This document shows, piece after piece, positions 11,567 through 23,177 of a DNA stretch of 64,000 nt. The notes beneath the pieces are model-generated. The model saw only the letters and a program-made list of their open reading frames with translations. It had not been told where the DNA came from and searched no databases. This DNA is from Enoplosus armatus (Eukaryota; Chordata; Actinopteri; Centrarchiformes; Enoplosidae). Every line of letters starts with the position of its first letter. The first letter of the stretch is position 1. The position numbers and the translations under genes were made by a program. Location: NCBI RefSeq assembly GCF_043641665.1, contig NC_092190.1:14568048-14632047 (forward strand), read 5' to 3'.

Positions 11567-14500
11567 ATGGCTGCTGGTGTCTTACTCTTCGCTGCAGTGA
11601 ACCTCCTCTGTTTGGCTGTCAGTGGAAACTTGGTAAGAAAGAAACTAAAAGTTGACTACTTTAGTAATAGAAAAGTCACCTGACAACTCACAGGGCTGTA
11701 GTTCCTGGAACGTTTTCTACCAGTTCAAATAGGAACAATTCTCCATTTTATCTTGGTTTTATAAATCCTCTTTAAACTCAAGGTTAATAGATATAAAGTC
11801 TACAATTTCATGCTTATATATTTCCCCCTGCAGACAGATGTTACCTCTGTCCAGGTAGGTGATAAATACCATACTGTGTGTAATGTAATGGCTCACTCAA
11901 GAATGACAAAATGCAAACTTCCACAGTTTTAACATACACTTTGCCTCTCATAGTTGTTACCAAGCCATCTCTTGCAGGTCTCTGGAGAAAGATCATTCTC
12001 TATAGACTACAAAAACAACTGTTTCCTCAAAGATGGGAAGACTTTTCAGTACATCTCAGGCAGCATTCACTACTCCAGAATCCCACGGTACTACTGGAAG
12101 GACCGGCTCTTAAAGATGTACATGACTGGACTCAATGCTATCCAAGTGTGAGTTCAACACATCACATTCTTCTATACTAAATATCTTGTCACCAGGCTTG
12201 TTCTGTCTTTACTGTAATGGGGCCGACTACATTTACTCTTCCTCCACACAGATATGTGCCCTGGAACTTCCATGAAGAAGTACAGGGGGTCCACAACTTC
12301 TCAGGGGACCAAGATCTGGAGCATTTTCTGGACCTGGCCAATCAGACAGGTCTTCTGGTCATTCTGCGTCCGGGACCGTACATCTGTGCAGAATGGGAAA
12401 TGGTGAGAAAATGAACTTTGCTTTGCTTATGTCAAGGCACAAAGTCTAATTAGTAATTATTAACAAAAACAACATCACAGCCTAAAGACGATGAAGAAAA
12501 GGAATTGATAAACACAAAAAGGGTTACATTATTAAGAATGTATATGGTATATTAAACCAGAAATTACAATGTAAATAGATTAAAACAAAAAGTACAGATC
12601 TTCCAGCTGTTCGAGTCCATTCAAACAAACAAATAAAAGATTTACCCATAAAAAAAGTGGAGATTTACAATCAAAGTAACCAGCTAATTATTCCTCCAAA
12701 AAACGCTTATGTCTTTGTTAAAAGTTTCTCAATAGTATTTCTCTTCTTATAACCCAGACCAGGGAACTATGTTACCATCAGATTAGTGAGATTTATATTT
12801 AGTGTTTTATTTCATATACTTTAAAATACAAAATTCACTCATTTTGCATTAGGGTTTACTATTTGTGCGTCCCATTTACTGTGAAAGAGACTGCGACTGA
12901 TCATATGATAACCTGGATGGGCTGTTAGTCACCTTACTAAGAAATCAGAGACAGGATCTCAAACTGCCTCCTGTTGGCTGTCTTTCAGTGATGTTGTGCA
13001 TTTGATAAAATGTGCCACTCATATATCTGTTTGTTGTTGACATTTTCTTTAAAAAAAACAACATAATTTGTTCTTCCTTCCCAGGGCGGATTGCCAGCGT
13101 GGCTTCTTCAGAAACCAAACATCATACTTCGCTCAGCTGACACAGGTATAACGCGCAACTCCTGTATATGTCTTTTATAATAATATGCCATTGATTTGTT
13201 TTCTTCTGCTCCAGATTATGTCGAGGCAGTCAGCAACTGGTTTGCTGTTCTTCTCCCCAAAATGAAGCCATGGCTGTATGTTAATGGAGGCAACATCATC
13301 ACTGTCCAGGTAGAGCATTAAGTGGGTAAGAATTAAGATTATTAATTAGTGTTCTAATATTGGTTTGAACTAATTGTCCTCTATAACTACAGGTGGAGAA
13401 TGAATATGGAAGTTATTACACTTGTGACTTCAACTACATGCGTCACCTGCGGACTCTGTTCCGCTTCTTTCTGGGTGAAGACACCGTCCTGTTCACCACT
13501 GATGGAAACACAGACAAGGAGATGGCATGCGGGACTCTGCAGGGATTATATGCCACAGTAGACTTTGGCACAGGTTGGTACTGAATGAAAGTAACAAGAT
13601 AGCATTGTCTACTTTCTGAAGTTATTTGTAGGAGAAGGTGCAATATCTATTATTTATCCCCTTTTACAGACACCAACATAACTGAAGCCTTCAGCAGGCA
13701 AAGACGGTTTGAACCTCGAGGGCCCCTGGTCAGTTACATGTTCATTCGCGGATCCTAACGTGCAGTAATGAATGACTCATCAAACCAAGCACATGATGCA
13801 AACATGTTTTTAATGATGTTACAGGTGAACTCTGAGTTCTACACTGGCTGGTTGGACCACTGGGGAGATCCGCATGCTGTGGTTGATGTTCAGAAGGTCA
13901 GCAGAGTGCTAGGAGAAATGCTAACCATGGGGGCCAACGTCAACATGTATGTCTCCCCTAACACTCATCACATCATCACAAATTTGGCTGGAATTGTTCT
14001 ATATTTTCTTATTATAATCAACAAATCCTATGAAAACACCAAAATCAACTATGTGTTAGTTTGTTTTTGACTTCCCTACCCTATTTTCTTGTGTCATTTT
14101 TTAAGACAGTTGGCCACGGCAGTTTTTAGGAAACATTACTCAAACGAGTAAAAAGTGCATTTGTTTGGGACTATTTCCAGTTGCAGATTAATACACATTT
14201 GATGCTTGAGTGAGTATTTATAGGAGCATGACAGAGGAATGAGATATATCAGGCTTAGACTACACAGACAGTACTCGTGTTTTCATGGGATTTGTGGACA
14301 ATAAGAAAAAATATAGAATACTGTTGCCTTTCCTTTAGGCTGCATCAATCACCAGTTTGAGATAAAACTGCTCCCAAGAGGTGAAAAGCACCTGTCTGTG
14401 TAATGAATACAAGTTTCCCCACTAAGTATTACAGTCTACCCCTCTCTCTTCTCAGGTACATGTTTGAAGGAGGCACTAACTTTGGCTACTGGAATGGTAA

Positions 14501-16961
14501 AGTCATAACCAGTATCTCACTTTTGGATCATCTCAGGGTGTTCACATTATTAGACGGAGATAAAAGCTCAGCTTATGGTGCATTCATCTCTTTGTAACTC
14601 CCCGAAGGTGCTGATCATGACACAAGGTTCCGCTCAGTAGTGACTAGTTATGATTACGATGCCCCGCTGACTGAGGCAGGAGACCCCACAGAGAAGCTGT
14701 TGGCCATCAGAGATGTCATTAAGCAGGTACCACTGATTGAACTGCCACCCACTAAGGTTGATGTCCTGATTACACTTGTACATATGTCTAAGATGTGATT
14801 ATAACATCTTTTTCTCTACAGTTTAGAAATATTCCCTCTGGCCCCATGCCGCCAGCAACTCCCAAGTTTGCCTATGGCTTTGTGACCCTGCAAAAGGTAA
14901 CATAACTTCAGGTTTTAAAGCACAGGAAGTGTCTGATAATGAGCCAGAAGTTGCTGCGATTGATGCTAATAATGGACACACCTTTTCAGGTTGGCAACAT
15001 CAGCGACCTGTTGAACACCCTCTCACCTGTCGGGCCAGTGAAATCCCAGTATCCTCTGACGTTCGAAGAGATGAAACAGGTATGGTGTCAGTCTGAAGGC
15101 AACAACAGGGGGCATGGGGGGGGTGCTAGTGTTGTAGTGACTGTAAACCTCTTGAAACATGGAGAACTTCTAGACTGTTGTGTCTGCAACCTGTCATGTC
15201 TATTGTGTTCAGTACTATGGATACATGCTTTATCGGACCACGCTGCCCAGGGACCTCTCAGAGCCCACGCCACTTATCTCTCCACTGAATGGGGTTCATG
15301 ACCGTGCATATGTGTCCGTCAATGGGGTAAGCCTTTACAATGAACTTTTGTTGTCCAGCTAATCAGATTTTCAGGTCAGGTGTAGGGAAAACATCACAGG
15401 TGAAGACCCAAGCATGCTTGTTTTTGAAATGTCAGATTGTGACATTTCAAATTCTTGTTTTTTTAATGTTCATGGTCAAAGAGTGTGCGTTCTGTGTGGA
15501 CAGGTTTTCCAGGGCCTGTTGGAAAGAGACACTGTGCTGGTGACGAATGTCACTGGACAGCAGGGGGACACAGTGGACATCCTCGTTGAGAACATGGGCA
15601 GAGTGAACTTTGGCAGCAAGATCAATGACTATAAGGCAAGAGTACAAAGTCCAATCCCACAGAAAGTAGTTTGCATTTTTCTTTCCCGCATACAAAATCA
15701 CTTTTTTAACGATTGTGTTTTACATTGTCTTTACTTCCTCATTGTTTGGCGCTCCACAAACCTCAATGCTGTATGTGTACAACTAATAACTACCAAATCA
15801 ACCTTGTTCTTTCTTTTTTTTAATTTTTTGACGTCATTAAAACCCAGCAAATAGAAAAGTATTGACGTTATAATCATCCCCTTTGTCCCAAACTAGGCTT
15901 GCACATTTGAGAAAGGTCACAGAATACATAAATGACCATAAAGTTATTAAACTTAGTAAGGACATTATTCAAGTTTTATGACACATGAGGTATACACAAA
16001 CAAAAATATTTCTTTCATTTGCCAAACGAATTAGTCCCAAATAAAATGTTACCCTGCACGAACAGTTAGACCTCTGTCATGGATAAATAGTTATAAAACT
16101 TCAATAATAGAAATCCACATAAGACTACTGATCTGTACAAGTACCTCTCTGATAGACATAATCTCAATCTATTTACATATTTGAAATAGTTTTGGGCTTT
16201 TAAAGGGGGCCTCAGGTCTCAAGGACACCAAACAGAATATAGAGACTGATATAGCAGAAGTACCAGGCACAATTCCTATTACCACAAACCCTGAAACTTT
16301 AAAATGATTATGAAAGATGGAGGCTATTCCCACTTATTTGATAGTTACTGTGAGTAAAACCTACTTACACTTACAACTATTAGCTGGTAAACAGTATGTG
16401 TACCGCAGGGCCTCCTGAGCAACCTGATCCTAGGTAAAGATGTACTGACTGACTGGAAGATCTACCCTTTGGACATTGATGGAGCCATCGCTCATGGATG
16501 GCCTCATTCAGACAGTCGAGAATCCTTCCCCGGCCCTCAGAAAGAACCTTCAGTTGGGCCAGTCTTCTACATGGGGACCTTACAGCCCAACGGCCTCGCT
16601 TGGGACACCTTTCTCAAGCTCAATGAATGGACAAAGGTATTTTTTTGGGGGACATTTTGGCGCCAACACGCTTAATTCCTATGTTGGTTTACCTCGTGAT
16701 TCCAGGAATACAATTATTGCATTCTTTCTGATGTTTGTGTTGTCTTTTTTATATCAGGGTCAGGTTTGGATTAATGGTATGAATCTGGGACGATACTGGC
16801 CAGCCAGGGGCCCTCAACAGACTCTTTACATCCCTGGACCGCTGCTCAGCACCACCCTGCCCAACAACATCACAGTGCTGGAGCTGGAGAGGGCCCCAGC
16901 TCACCTACGGGTTCTCTTCATGGACCGGCCTCATCTCAATGCCACTGCTGAGAAGTCTTAA
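11567..16961 (+). CDS. glb1l: Beta-galactosidase-1-like protein (GH35), complete, 17 exons
   Basis: Exons: 11567-11632, 11834-11854, 11978-12147, 12252-12402, 13085-13145, 13215-13309, 13393-13573, 13670-13728, 13825-13946, 14456-14496, 14608-14726, 14822-14896, 14990-15079, 15213-15326, 15504-15635, 16409-16636, 16758-16961. They join in phase to 642 aa, close to human GLB1L (654). A hydrophobic N-terminal signal peptide (about residues 1-20) is followed by the GH35 TIM barrel with [16 protein letters not shown]. The acid/base Glu is E192 in ENEYGSY and the nucleophile is E272 in NSEFYTGW, the same 80-residue spacing as E188/E268 of human GLB1. C-terminal beta domains carry [13 protein letters not shown]. 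By family it should remove terminal beta-galactose in the lysosome or secretory route; GLB1L activity is poorly characterised. I prefer glb1l over glb1 because ankzf1 is the convergent neighbour, as in human. The donor after exon 15 is GC, not GT. Confidence 0.95.
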
Positions 16962-17260
16962 CAACATTCAGTTGTAGGAACACTACATCCCAATATCTGT
17001 TTAACTCTGTACGGGAAATCATTAGAAAGTTAAAAGACTCTAAACAATTCACCTGACATGAGGAACAATGCTTTGTTCCGCATCATTTCTGTGGCACCAT
17101 TATTCACTTCAGGTTTCAGTGTTTCATTTGTAGCCAGTTCTTGATTAACAATCCTATGTCAACTGCTTTAACCTCTGACCCAGCAACTTGAGTCAAACAG
17201 TGCTCCAATGATGATTTTGTCTTTAAGGTTGAACATTCACTGAAAAAATGATATAAAAGT

Positions 17261-17337
17261 ATTAAAGTTTTTTATTGAATTTGTTTTTTTCACCTTTTCC
17301 ATAATTGCAGTTACTGTGAATAAATGATACATTTATT
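17261..17337. terminator. Interleaved poly(A) signals of glb1l (+) and ankzf1 (-)
   Basis: Plus-strand signals are ATTAAA at 17261-17266 and AATAAA at 17319-17324. Minus-strand signals (TTTATT on the plus strand) are at 17271-17276 and 17332-17337. The convergent genes therefore share a 3' zone of about 80 bases between stop codons at 16961 and 17546. Which signals are used cannot be told from sequence. Confidence 0.6.
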
Positions 17338-17545
17338 ACACCATTACTATAGTACAATATATGCATCCAGTTGTCGGAAATCATCTGCAATAATACAATT
17401 ATATTTGAAATGTATGTTTAGAGTTGAAAAAGAAACTAGCACATTGGCACAACACTGCCATATTAGACTCTTAACAAGGCTGCACAAATTCACTTTTAGT
17501 TTTAATGAGGTAGCTTCCTTCCAACTAAAACTGTCCACATGGGTG

Positions 17546-20500
17546 TTAGGTCTTGCCTGGAAGAGTATTGGCTTTTCGATGTGCTTGGACACAGCGAGGG
17601 GTACAGAACGAATACTCCAGGTACTGAAATGGGATCTTCCCAAGAAGAGACTCTCCACACAACCAGCACCTCCTGGTGACAAACACAAACCCAGACAAAA
17701 GGCACACTGAATTTCAGAAGACATTTTACATTTACAGTATTTCTTAATGTAAAGTCCCAATTTACATTATGACTGAGCTCAATGAGAGGATGGCTCTTGA
17801 GGGACTTACTTCACATTAGAGAGGCCGACTCCTGTTGCAGCTACTTGCTCTGCTAACCTCCTCTCTGCTGCCAGAGCTCTCTATAACCAAAAAGGAAACG
17901 GTTAACATTTTCAAGATGTTTGAGAAAACTGAATTTAAATATCAGAGATTTAATACTCTAACTCACCTTTTCACGTTCAGTCAGAGATGCAAACCTCTTC
18001 TTTTCCTCTGCCTCCAGCTCTTGTTTCCTCTTGTCCTCCTTCTGCTCTTTTTCTCGCTGTTTTCTTAATGCCTTTTGTGCTTTTTTCTTTTCCGTCTGTT
18101 TGGATTCAATCTCTGCCGTTAGTGGCCCGGGGACCTGAGTTGCGCAAGTGTAAAAAAGTAAGTGCTCTGCTTGTATTTAATGGGATACATAAAAGGTAGA
18201 CTCTACGCTCATACCTGTGCCTTTCTGTAGTCATATTTGTCAGGATTCTCACCCATGAATTTACGAAAGACATTCCTTGTGTCTTTGTCAGGAGCGACAA
18301 TATATGGGGTCTGCCCTCTGTTATCCCTGTAGAGGAATATTGCAGAATGTCTGGGCATAGGTTCACTGTGCTGCAAATTATCACAATGAAATTTTACTTT
18401 TACTACACTTGATTGTATTTTTTTTTTCATACCTGCAGGCTGGGTCTGCTCCTGCATCCAGGAACAGCCTGACCACTGCCTTTTGTGCAGCTGCTGAGGC
18501 AACATGCAGCAAGGTGAACTCTGACGAGTCTATGGGCTTATTAAGGAGACTTAGAGGACTTGGGACATCAGAAGGGTTGCTCTCCGATGGTTCTCCGGTT
18601 AGCTGGAGGAGTCTGCATAGAGTGTCCACATCCCCAACCTTACAGGCTGTAAACAGGGCGTCCCTCAGGCTGTACTCCCATGACTCGTCAACTATTTCTA
18701 TAGAGACACAGAAAGCTAAATAATAAGTATCTTGAACATTATTTATTACAGATGTTACAAGTTGCAAGATTAAGAAACAGGTGCAATAAAATGAACAATA
18801 GTAAGAAAGGAGCACTCACTCACCTTCCAGTTGTTTCTTACTCTGTGCTTTCCTCTTCCTTTTGTTCTTTGATTGCATCTCTTGAGGGGCGTCTCCTGCT
18901 CCTGTAGCCTCTGGCACCTCCTCTTCTTGATTGTCTGCTTCTGTGTTACTCAATTCTGTCACACATAGATATGGAATTTCATAAACTTTGCAGAACTTCT
19001 GTGCAATAAACAAGCATTCATGGGGTTTCTATAATGTAGCTATAGCCACCTATGTGATGACACAGACCAGGCCTACCATCATTTTGCACTTTGGTGTCCT
19101 CCTTTTTTCTCCTCCTCCTCCTCCTGTGCCTGGAGGGATAGATTTCAGACTCTCTGAGGTCCAAAGTTCCCATTGTCATCTCCACCATCTCTAGCTGGAT
19201 CTCTCCATCCTCTTCTTTATCAGAGCTATCGTCGTTTTCTTCTGCTGATGCCAAAAATAAAGGAAGTGTGCTGTAACACCACATTTCACATTTAATAAAC
19301 TTTGTGTTGAAACAACAATAAATTAATACCAAATTTAATAAGCTTAATTTTGCCATTATATTTTATCCACATGTAGCTCAATAGAGTGTAAGTCCGCAGG
19401 GTACATGTTAACCTTTTAAACGTACCTTTCTCTTGATCGGTTTTTATTTGTGGTGTAACATTTTTTTTCCAGGCCTTCTTAGATGGACTGAAGACTGCAG
19501 ACATGTCTGTGTCTTTCCCTGCATCAAAATATTTTGCACACAGTATTGATTATACCCTGGCTGTACAACAATCAGCAGATAACATGTCATTAGTCCAAGG
19601 ATATAATTCAGCTTACCATAAACATGGACAGTGGAAAGCACTTCATGTACCCGCTGTACCTCTCGAAAGGTCGCCCTGCGGGTGGCAAAGGGAAGTGTGT
19701 GGATCCTGGGATCTTTTTTGTCAAGCGGGGCTCCACGACCACCAAAAAAGATGGTTTTATTGTAGCTAGGGGCTCGTACAAATATTGCAGAGGCCTCCTT
19801 CAAGTGTTCAGCCCAGCTTAGCAGAAGATCCTGAATGTCCTTTACCAATAAAAGAATATGCACTATGTGTTTAACAAAAACATTTTTGCAGACCATTTTT
19901 GGAAGTCCTCTTCTGACAATATGCAATTGCTCATTTAAATTTGCCTTTTGGAATAAGCAACCCTTAAACAGACAACAAGCAGCCCCTAGGTTCTGTGGAT
20001 GCAGCAGAACTCTCTAACAACAGTAAAAGATGTGCCATTCTGAAAGGAGGATGGAGACCCTAACTGAAACTTTAACAGGTACTAAAGAAAAATGTATGGA
20101 ATTCAACAGAAAGCATCATCGGGTTACATGGATCATCATCATTAGCCATGTGACAGAACATCAGCCTTCAATAGTGGCTTAATTTGTTTTTCCTCCGTAA
20201 TTAAAATGGACAACTTCATGGCTATCAGTATAAAGGAAAAAATTACGGTGCTGTTAAATTAACTATAATCTTGCCTTGACTAGTGCTGCCTCATTGTGTC
20301 GCCTCAGAGCAGCTCCTGCAGACTTGGGCGTGTGACTGCGGTTCTGAGAGTCTCTGAGTCCTTGAGCAGTGCCTCGCTTTGCTCGCACTGTGTATCGGTG
20401 GAAGGTCTTGTGCTGAAGGATGTCTTTTCTGTAAAATAAATACATTGTGTTGAGCAGATGCTTACACACTACTGAGCTGGCTTACATTTTACACTTACAG

Positions 20501-21641
20501 TTCCAGCCAGCATGTATGATCTAAGGTACTGAAAACAAAACTGTCCACTTACCCCTGGAAGACAGCACCAGCAAAGTGGCCTCCACCTGTCATGAGAATG
20601 ACCCACACAGTCTTCCTGCTTATGGCCTTTAGGGAGGATTCTACATCTTGCTCGTCATTTGACTGAGATATTACAGGTGCAGAACATGAAATTAGAATTT
20701 AAAAAAAGGTCTGTAAACATACAGATGGCACAGTGTACTGTACTGTACCTGCTGAGCCTCACCTTTCCCTGCAGAATACAGCGGTGGACTGATAGATACT
20801 GTCCTTCTGAGTTCTGGAAAACCACCTTGCTGGAGACCCGGCCGGTAATTAAACTGGTTTCAACTGAACTCTCGTTATCTGTGCTGTGGACGTTGCTGCT
20901 TGTTCCCCCACCATCACCATCCGAGTCCTCTTCCTCTGAATCGGACTCTGAGCCTGAGATGCTTGACATGTCTCCTGTAAAGCAATAACTGAAAATCAAT
21001 CAACTGTTTGATTGAACAAACACTTCCAACAGCCCATTGCTGCTTTCCTTTAAAATCCCTGATAAATGTGTAGGACTCTTTCTCACCAGCTCCGGTCTTC
21101 CTCTCAAACTCCTCAGCTGTGACTGGTAGCATCCCTGACATCTTTTGTCTCAAGTTGAACCGATGCCAGTCGAGCTTGTAGTGCTCCATCTGAAACAAAT
21201 GACAACCCATGCTCATGTACAGTCGTCAACACATCAACAGAAACAGATCTTTCTTTTTTTTTAATAAATAGAGCAGTGTTTGAAGTTGTGTGGTCACCTG
21301 TTCCTCACGATTATTAAAAGGACATCTGCAGGCTGAGCAGACCATCTTCTCTGACACCTCTCTAACAAGGCTGGACTCCCACTGACTGTCATCCTCTTGG
21401 GATTTATCTTCCAACTCTATGTGAAAGGCAATACAAGGTTGTGTTTCAAACAGATAGAAAATGACTGGTATTGTCTTCATAACAGATACTACAGCTACAA
21501 TTCATACATACCGTCCGAGGCTGTGTGAGTGTTTCCAGCCTGCATCAGGACTCGGCTCACTTCTCTCAGTCCAACCAAAGCCTCATCATTTGGGCTCAAA
21601 TCAAAGATGGAGCGGTAGCCAGCACAAGTCATCATTGTCAT
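17546..21641 (-). CDS. ankzf1: ANKZF1 / Vms1-family ribosome quality-control factor, complete, 15 coding exons
   Basis: Coding exons, 5' to 3' on the minus strand: 21641-21512, 21416-21298, 21189-21087, 20974-20763, 20662-20553, 20428-20275, 19839-19617, 19494-19426, 19241-19077, 18955-18824, 18697-18433, 18326-18215, 18134-17967, 17880-17810, 17672-17546. They give 719 aa (human 726). In order: a C2H2-like finger ([18 protein letters not shown]), an acidic serine-rich linker, and the VLRF1 domain with the conserved Gln of GTAQGLRD expected to cleave peptidyl-tRNA on stalled 60S subunits. Then come a charged KR/DE region, ankyrin repeats ([14 protein letters not shown]), a coiled coil, a p97/VCP-interacting motif (R-x5-AA-x2-R in [11 protein letters not shown], split across exons 13 and 14), and a Cys-rich C-terminal zinc finger (CWLCG..FCTPRC). 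It acts in cytosolic and mitochondrial ribosome-associated quality control. The donor after 20275 is GC. Confidence 0.96.
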
Positions 21642-21654
21642 TGTTGGGTTTTTA

Positions 21655-21663
21655 TTACCTCAT
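21655..21663 (-). other. Minimal uORF in ankzf1 leader
   Basis: ATG-AGG-TAA ends 13 bases before the ankzf1 start codon, within the exon that begins after the acceptor at about 21667. If the upstream non-coding exon is joined to it, an ATG at 22061-22059 extends the frame to M-V-M-R-stop across the junction. Confidence 0.4.
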
Positions 21664-22058
21664 GACCTGCTAAGACATTAGAAACAGAGAAACCTACTGT
21701 ACGTTTTGTTCGGAGTTATCCAAAATAATACATTTCGTTCAGGCATACACACTATAATTAACCACACTAGTCTGTTGTTAACAACTTAGTTAAGCTCTTC
21801 TTTCTGTCGGACATGACAACATTACTGTCACGAGCTAGCAATAACACACGAACCAATATTAACTCTTTTGTAAAAGCTAACGTTATCTTAGCTGGTGTAA
21901 CCATTAATCGGCTCTTTGAACGACACGTGTAGTAGTGAGTAACAGTATCATTATCTTCATTAAAAGGCTGTGCTGTCTACCTTTTCTAATAGGTCTCTGA
22001 GTATATTACAATTAATTTAAGTTACAATTAACTAACTTAAAAATAGCGGAACACTTAC

Positions 22059-22130
22059 CATAAAGGGGTGTCTGAAAAAGCTGCTAACGCTGTTACCTTG
22101 CGTTTCTTCCTGACATCTACGGAAGCCCGA
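22059..22130 (-). other. ankzf1: Probable non-coding first exon and promoter side of ankzf1
   Basis: A strong minus-strand donor (GTAAGTG) at 22058 and a matching acceptor (TTAGCAG) before 21666 imply a non-coding 5' exon ending at 22059. Its upstream end, taken roughly as 22130, is a guess. The sequence there contains CpGs and a GGAA-type word. Confidence 0.5.
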
Positions 22131-22139
22131 GAGCGTCAA

Positions 22140-23177
22140 AAAAGCGTAATAGTGAAGACGTTCACATACCAAAGATTGCAAATCAGCCCATGTTTCTGAC
22201 AGCAATGAATGTACATGAAGCACACGTTTAACTGATTTTACTGCCACTTTGTGTAATTATACTTATAGTAATACCCTTTTCAAGTTTATACGTGTCAATT
22301 TTTATATATATGATAATGAATGGGAGTTTTCTGATACATACACAATTAAGACTGGGAACAGCATGCCAGTGGATGTCAGCACTGTAATAGTAGTAGAGTC
22401 CAAAGATTCAAACCAGGATGTTCATAGTCTTTCATATTTAAGCCCATTTCATCTGTTGAGCCAGAGCAATGAGCCGAAATGGACTGAAAGCTGCATCGAT
22501 CTGCAAAGTGGGGTGGTAATACAAATTTCCCTGCCCTTTTCCATTTCCAGGTTTGACTTTATTTAGTGGTAAATAATATGGCAAATTTGTACTGTTAGTT
22601 TGTATTATCTAACAGTGGAGTACAACTGCTCACTTTTTATTCTTAACTAACGTAATGTAGGTCTTCTTTATTTCTTACACATCCTACTGCTGAAGTCTGT
22701 ATTAATGGGGGATTATATATACACTCCCTAAACCAATATCTGTCCCAAACATACTCTGTGTGTAAATGTTATTCTTTTAATATATGTCTAAAATATCTAT
22801 GACAATAACTACAGAAAAAGTACAATATTTCCCTCTAAAATGTAGTGGAGTACAAATATAGTCTCATAAAAAAAAAACTGAAATACTCAAGTAAACTGCT
22901 ACTACACTATGTGAATTTGTGCATGGACTGACTACTGCTACGGAAATTGTGTGTATTCACATTACTTGAGTAAATGTACTTAGTGCCTCAGGTCCCATAA
23001 CAGGGCATGCCTCAAGAGCTATCCTGTTGGACGATAAAACACAAGTGCTTCTGGGAAGAGATCAAATCAAACACTTTATTAGGTGCAACAAAATTTCAAC
23101 ACAATTAATTATAAATATCAAATGCAATTCTAAATAAAAACAAATGTAATCTACAAAACAAGCTTTAAATTTGTGAT
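22140..23177. other. Spacer between ankzf1 and the coiled-coil gene
   Basis: No gene found. A plus-strand open frame at 22249-22566 has no recognisable domain or splice context. 22820-22990 resembles the 'gagtaaatgtacttagt' dispersed repeat. The right part is probably 3' UTR of the coiled-coil gene, with a minus-strand AATAAA-type signal (TTTATT) near 23075. Confidence 0.5.
22820..22990. repeat. 'Acttgagtaaatgtactta' type dispersed repeat
   Basis: Contains 'atgtagtggagtaca', 'actcaagtaaactgc' and 'attacttgagtaaatgtac', the words of the AAGTAC/GTACTT teleost repeat also seen at 8495 and 62120. Confidence 0.5.

Noticed and set aside
13768..14070. Separate small frames within the glb1l region
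   Set aside because: They are glb1l exon 9 read through into its intron; likewise 15414-15854 and 16476-16961 are exon read-throughs.
11567..16961. Naming the GH35 gene glb1 rather than glb1l
   Set aside because: Length (642), the [15 protein letters not shown] segment and the convergent ankzf1 neighbour fit GLB1L better; a tree would settle it.
22249..22566. 105-codon plus-strand frame between ankzf1 and the coiled-coil gene
   Set aside because: No recognised domain, AT-rich, and no neighbouring exon in phase.
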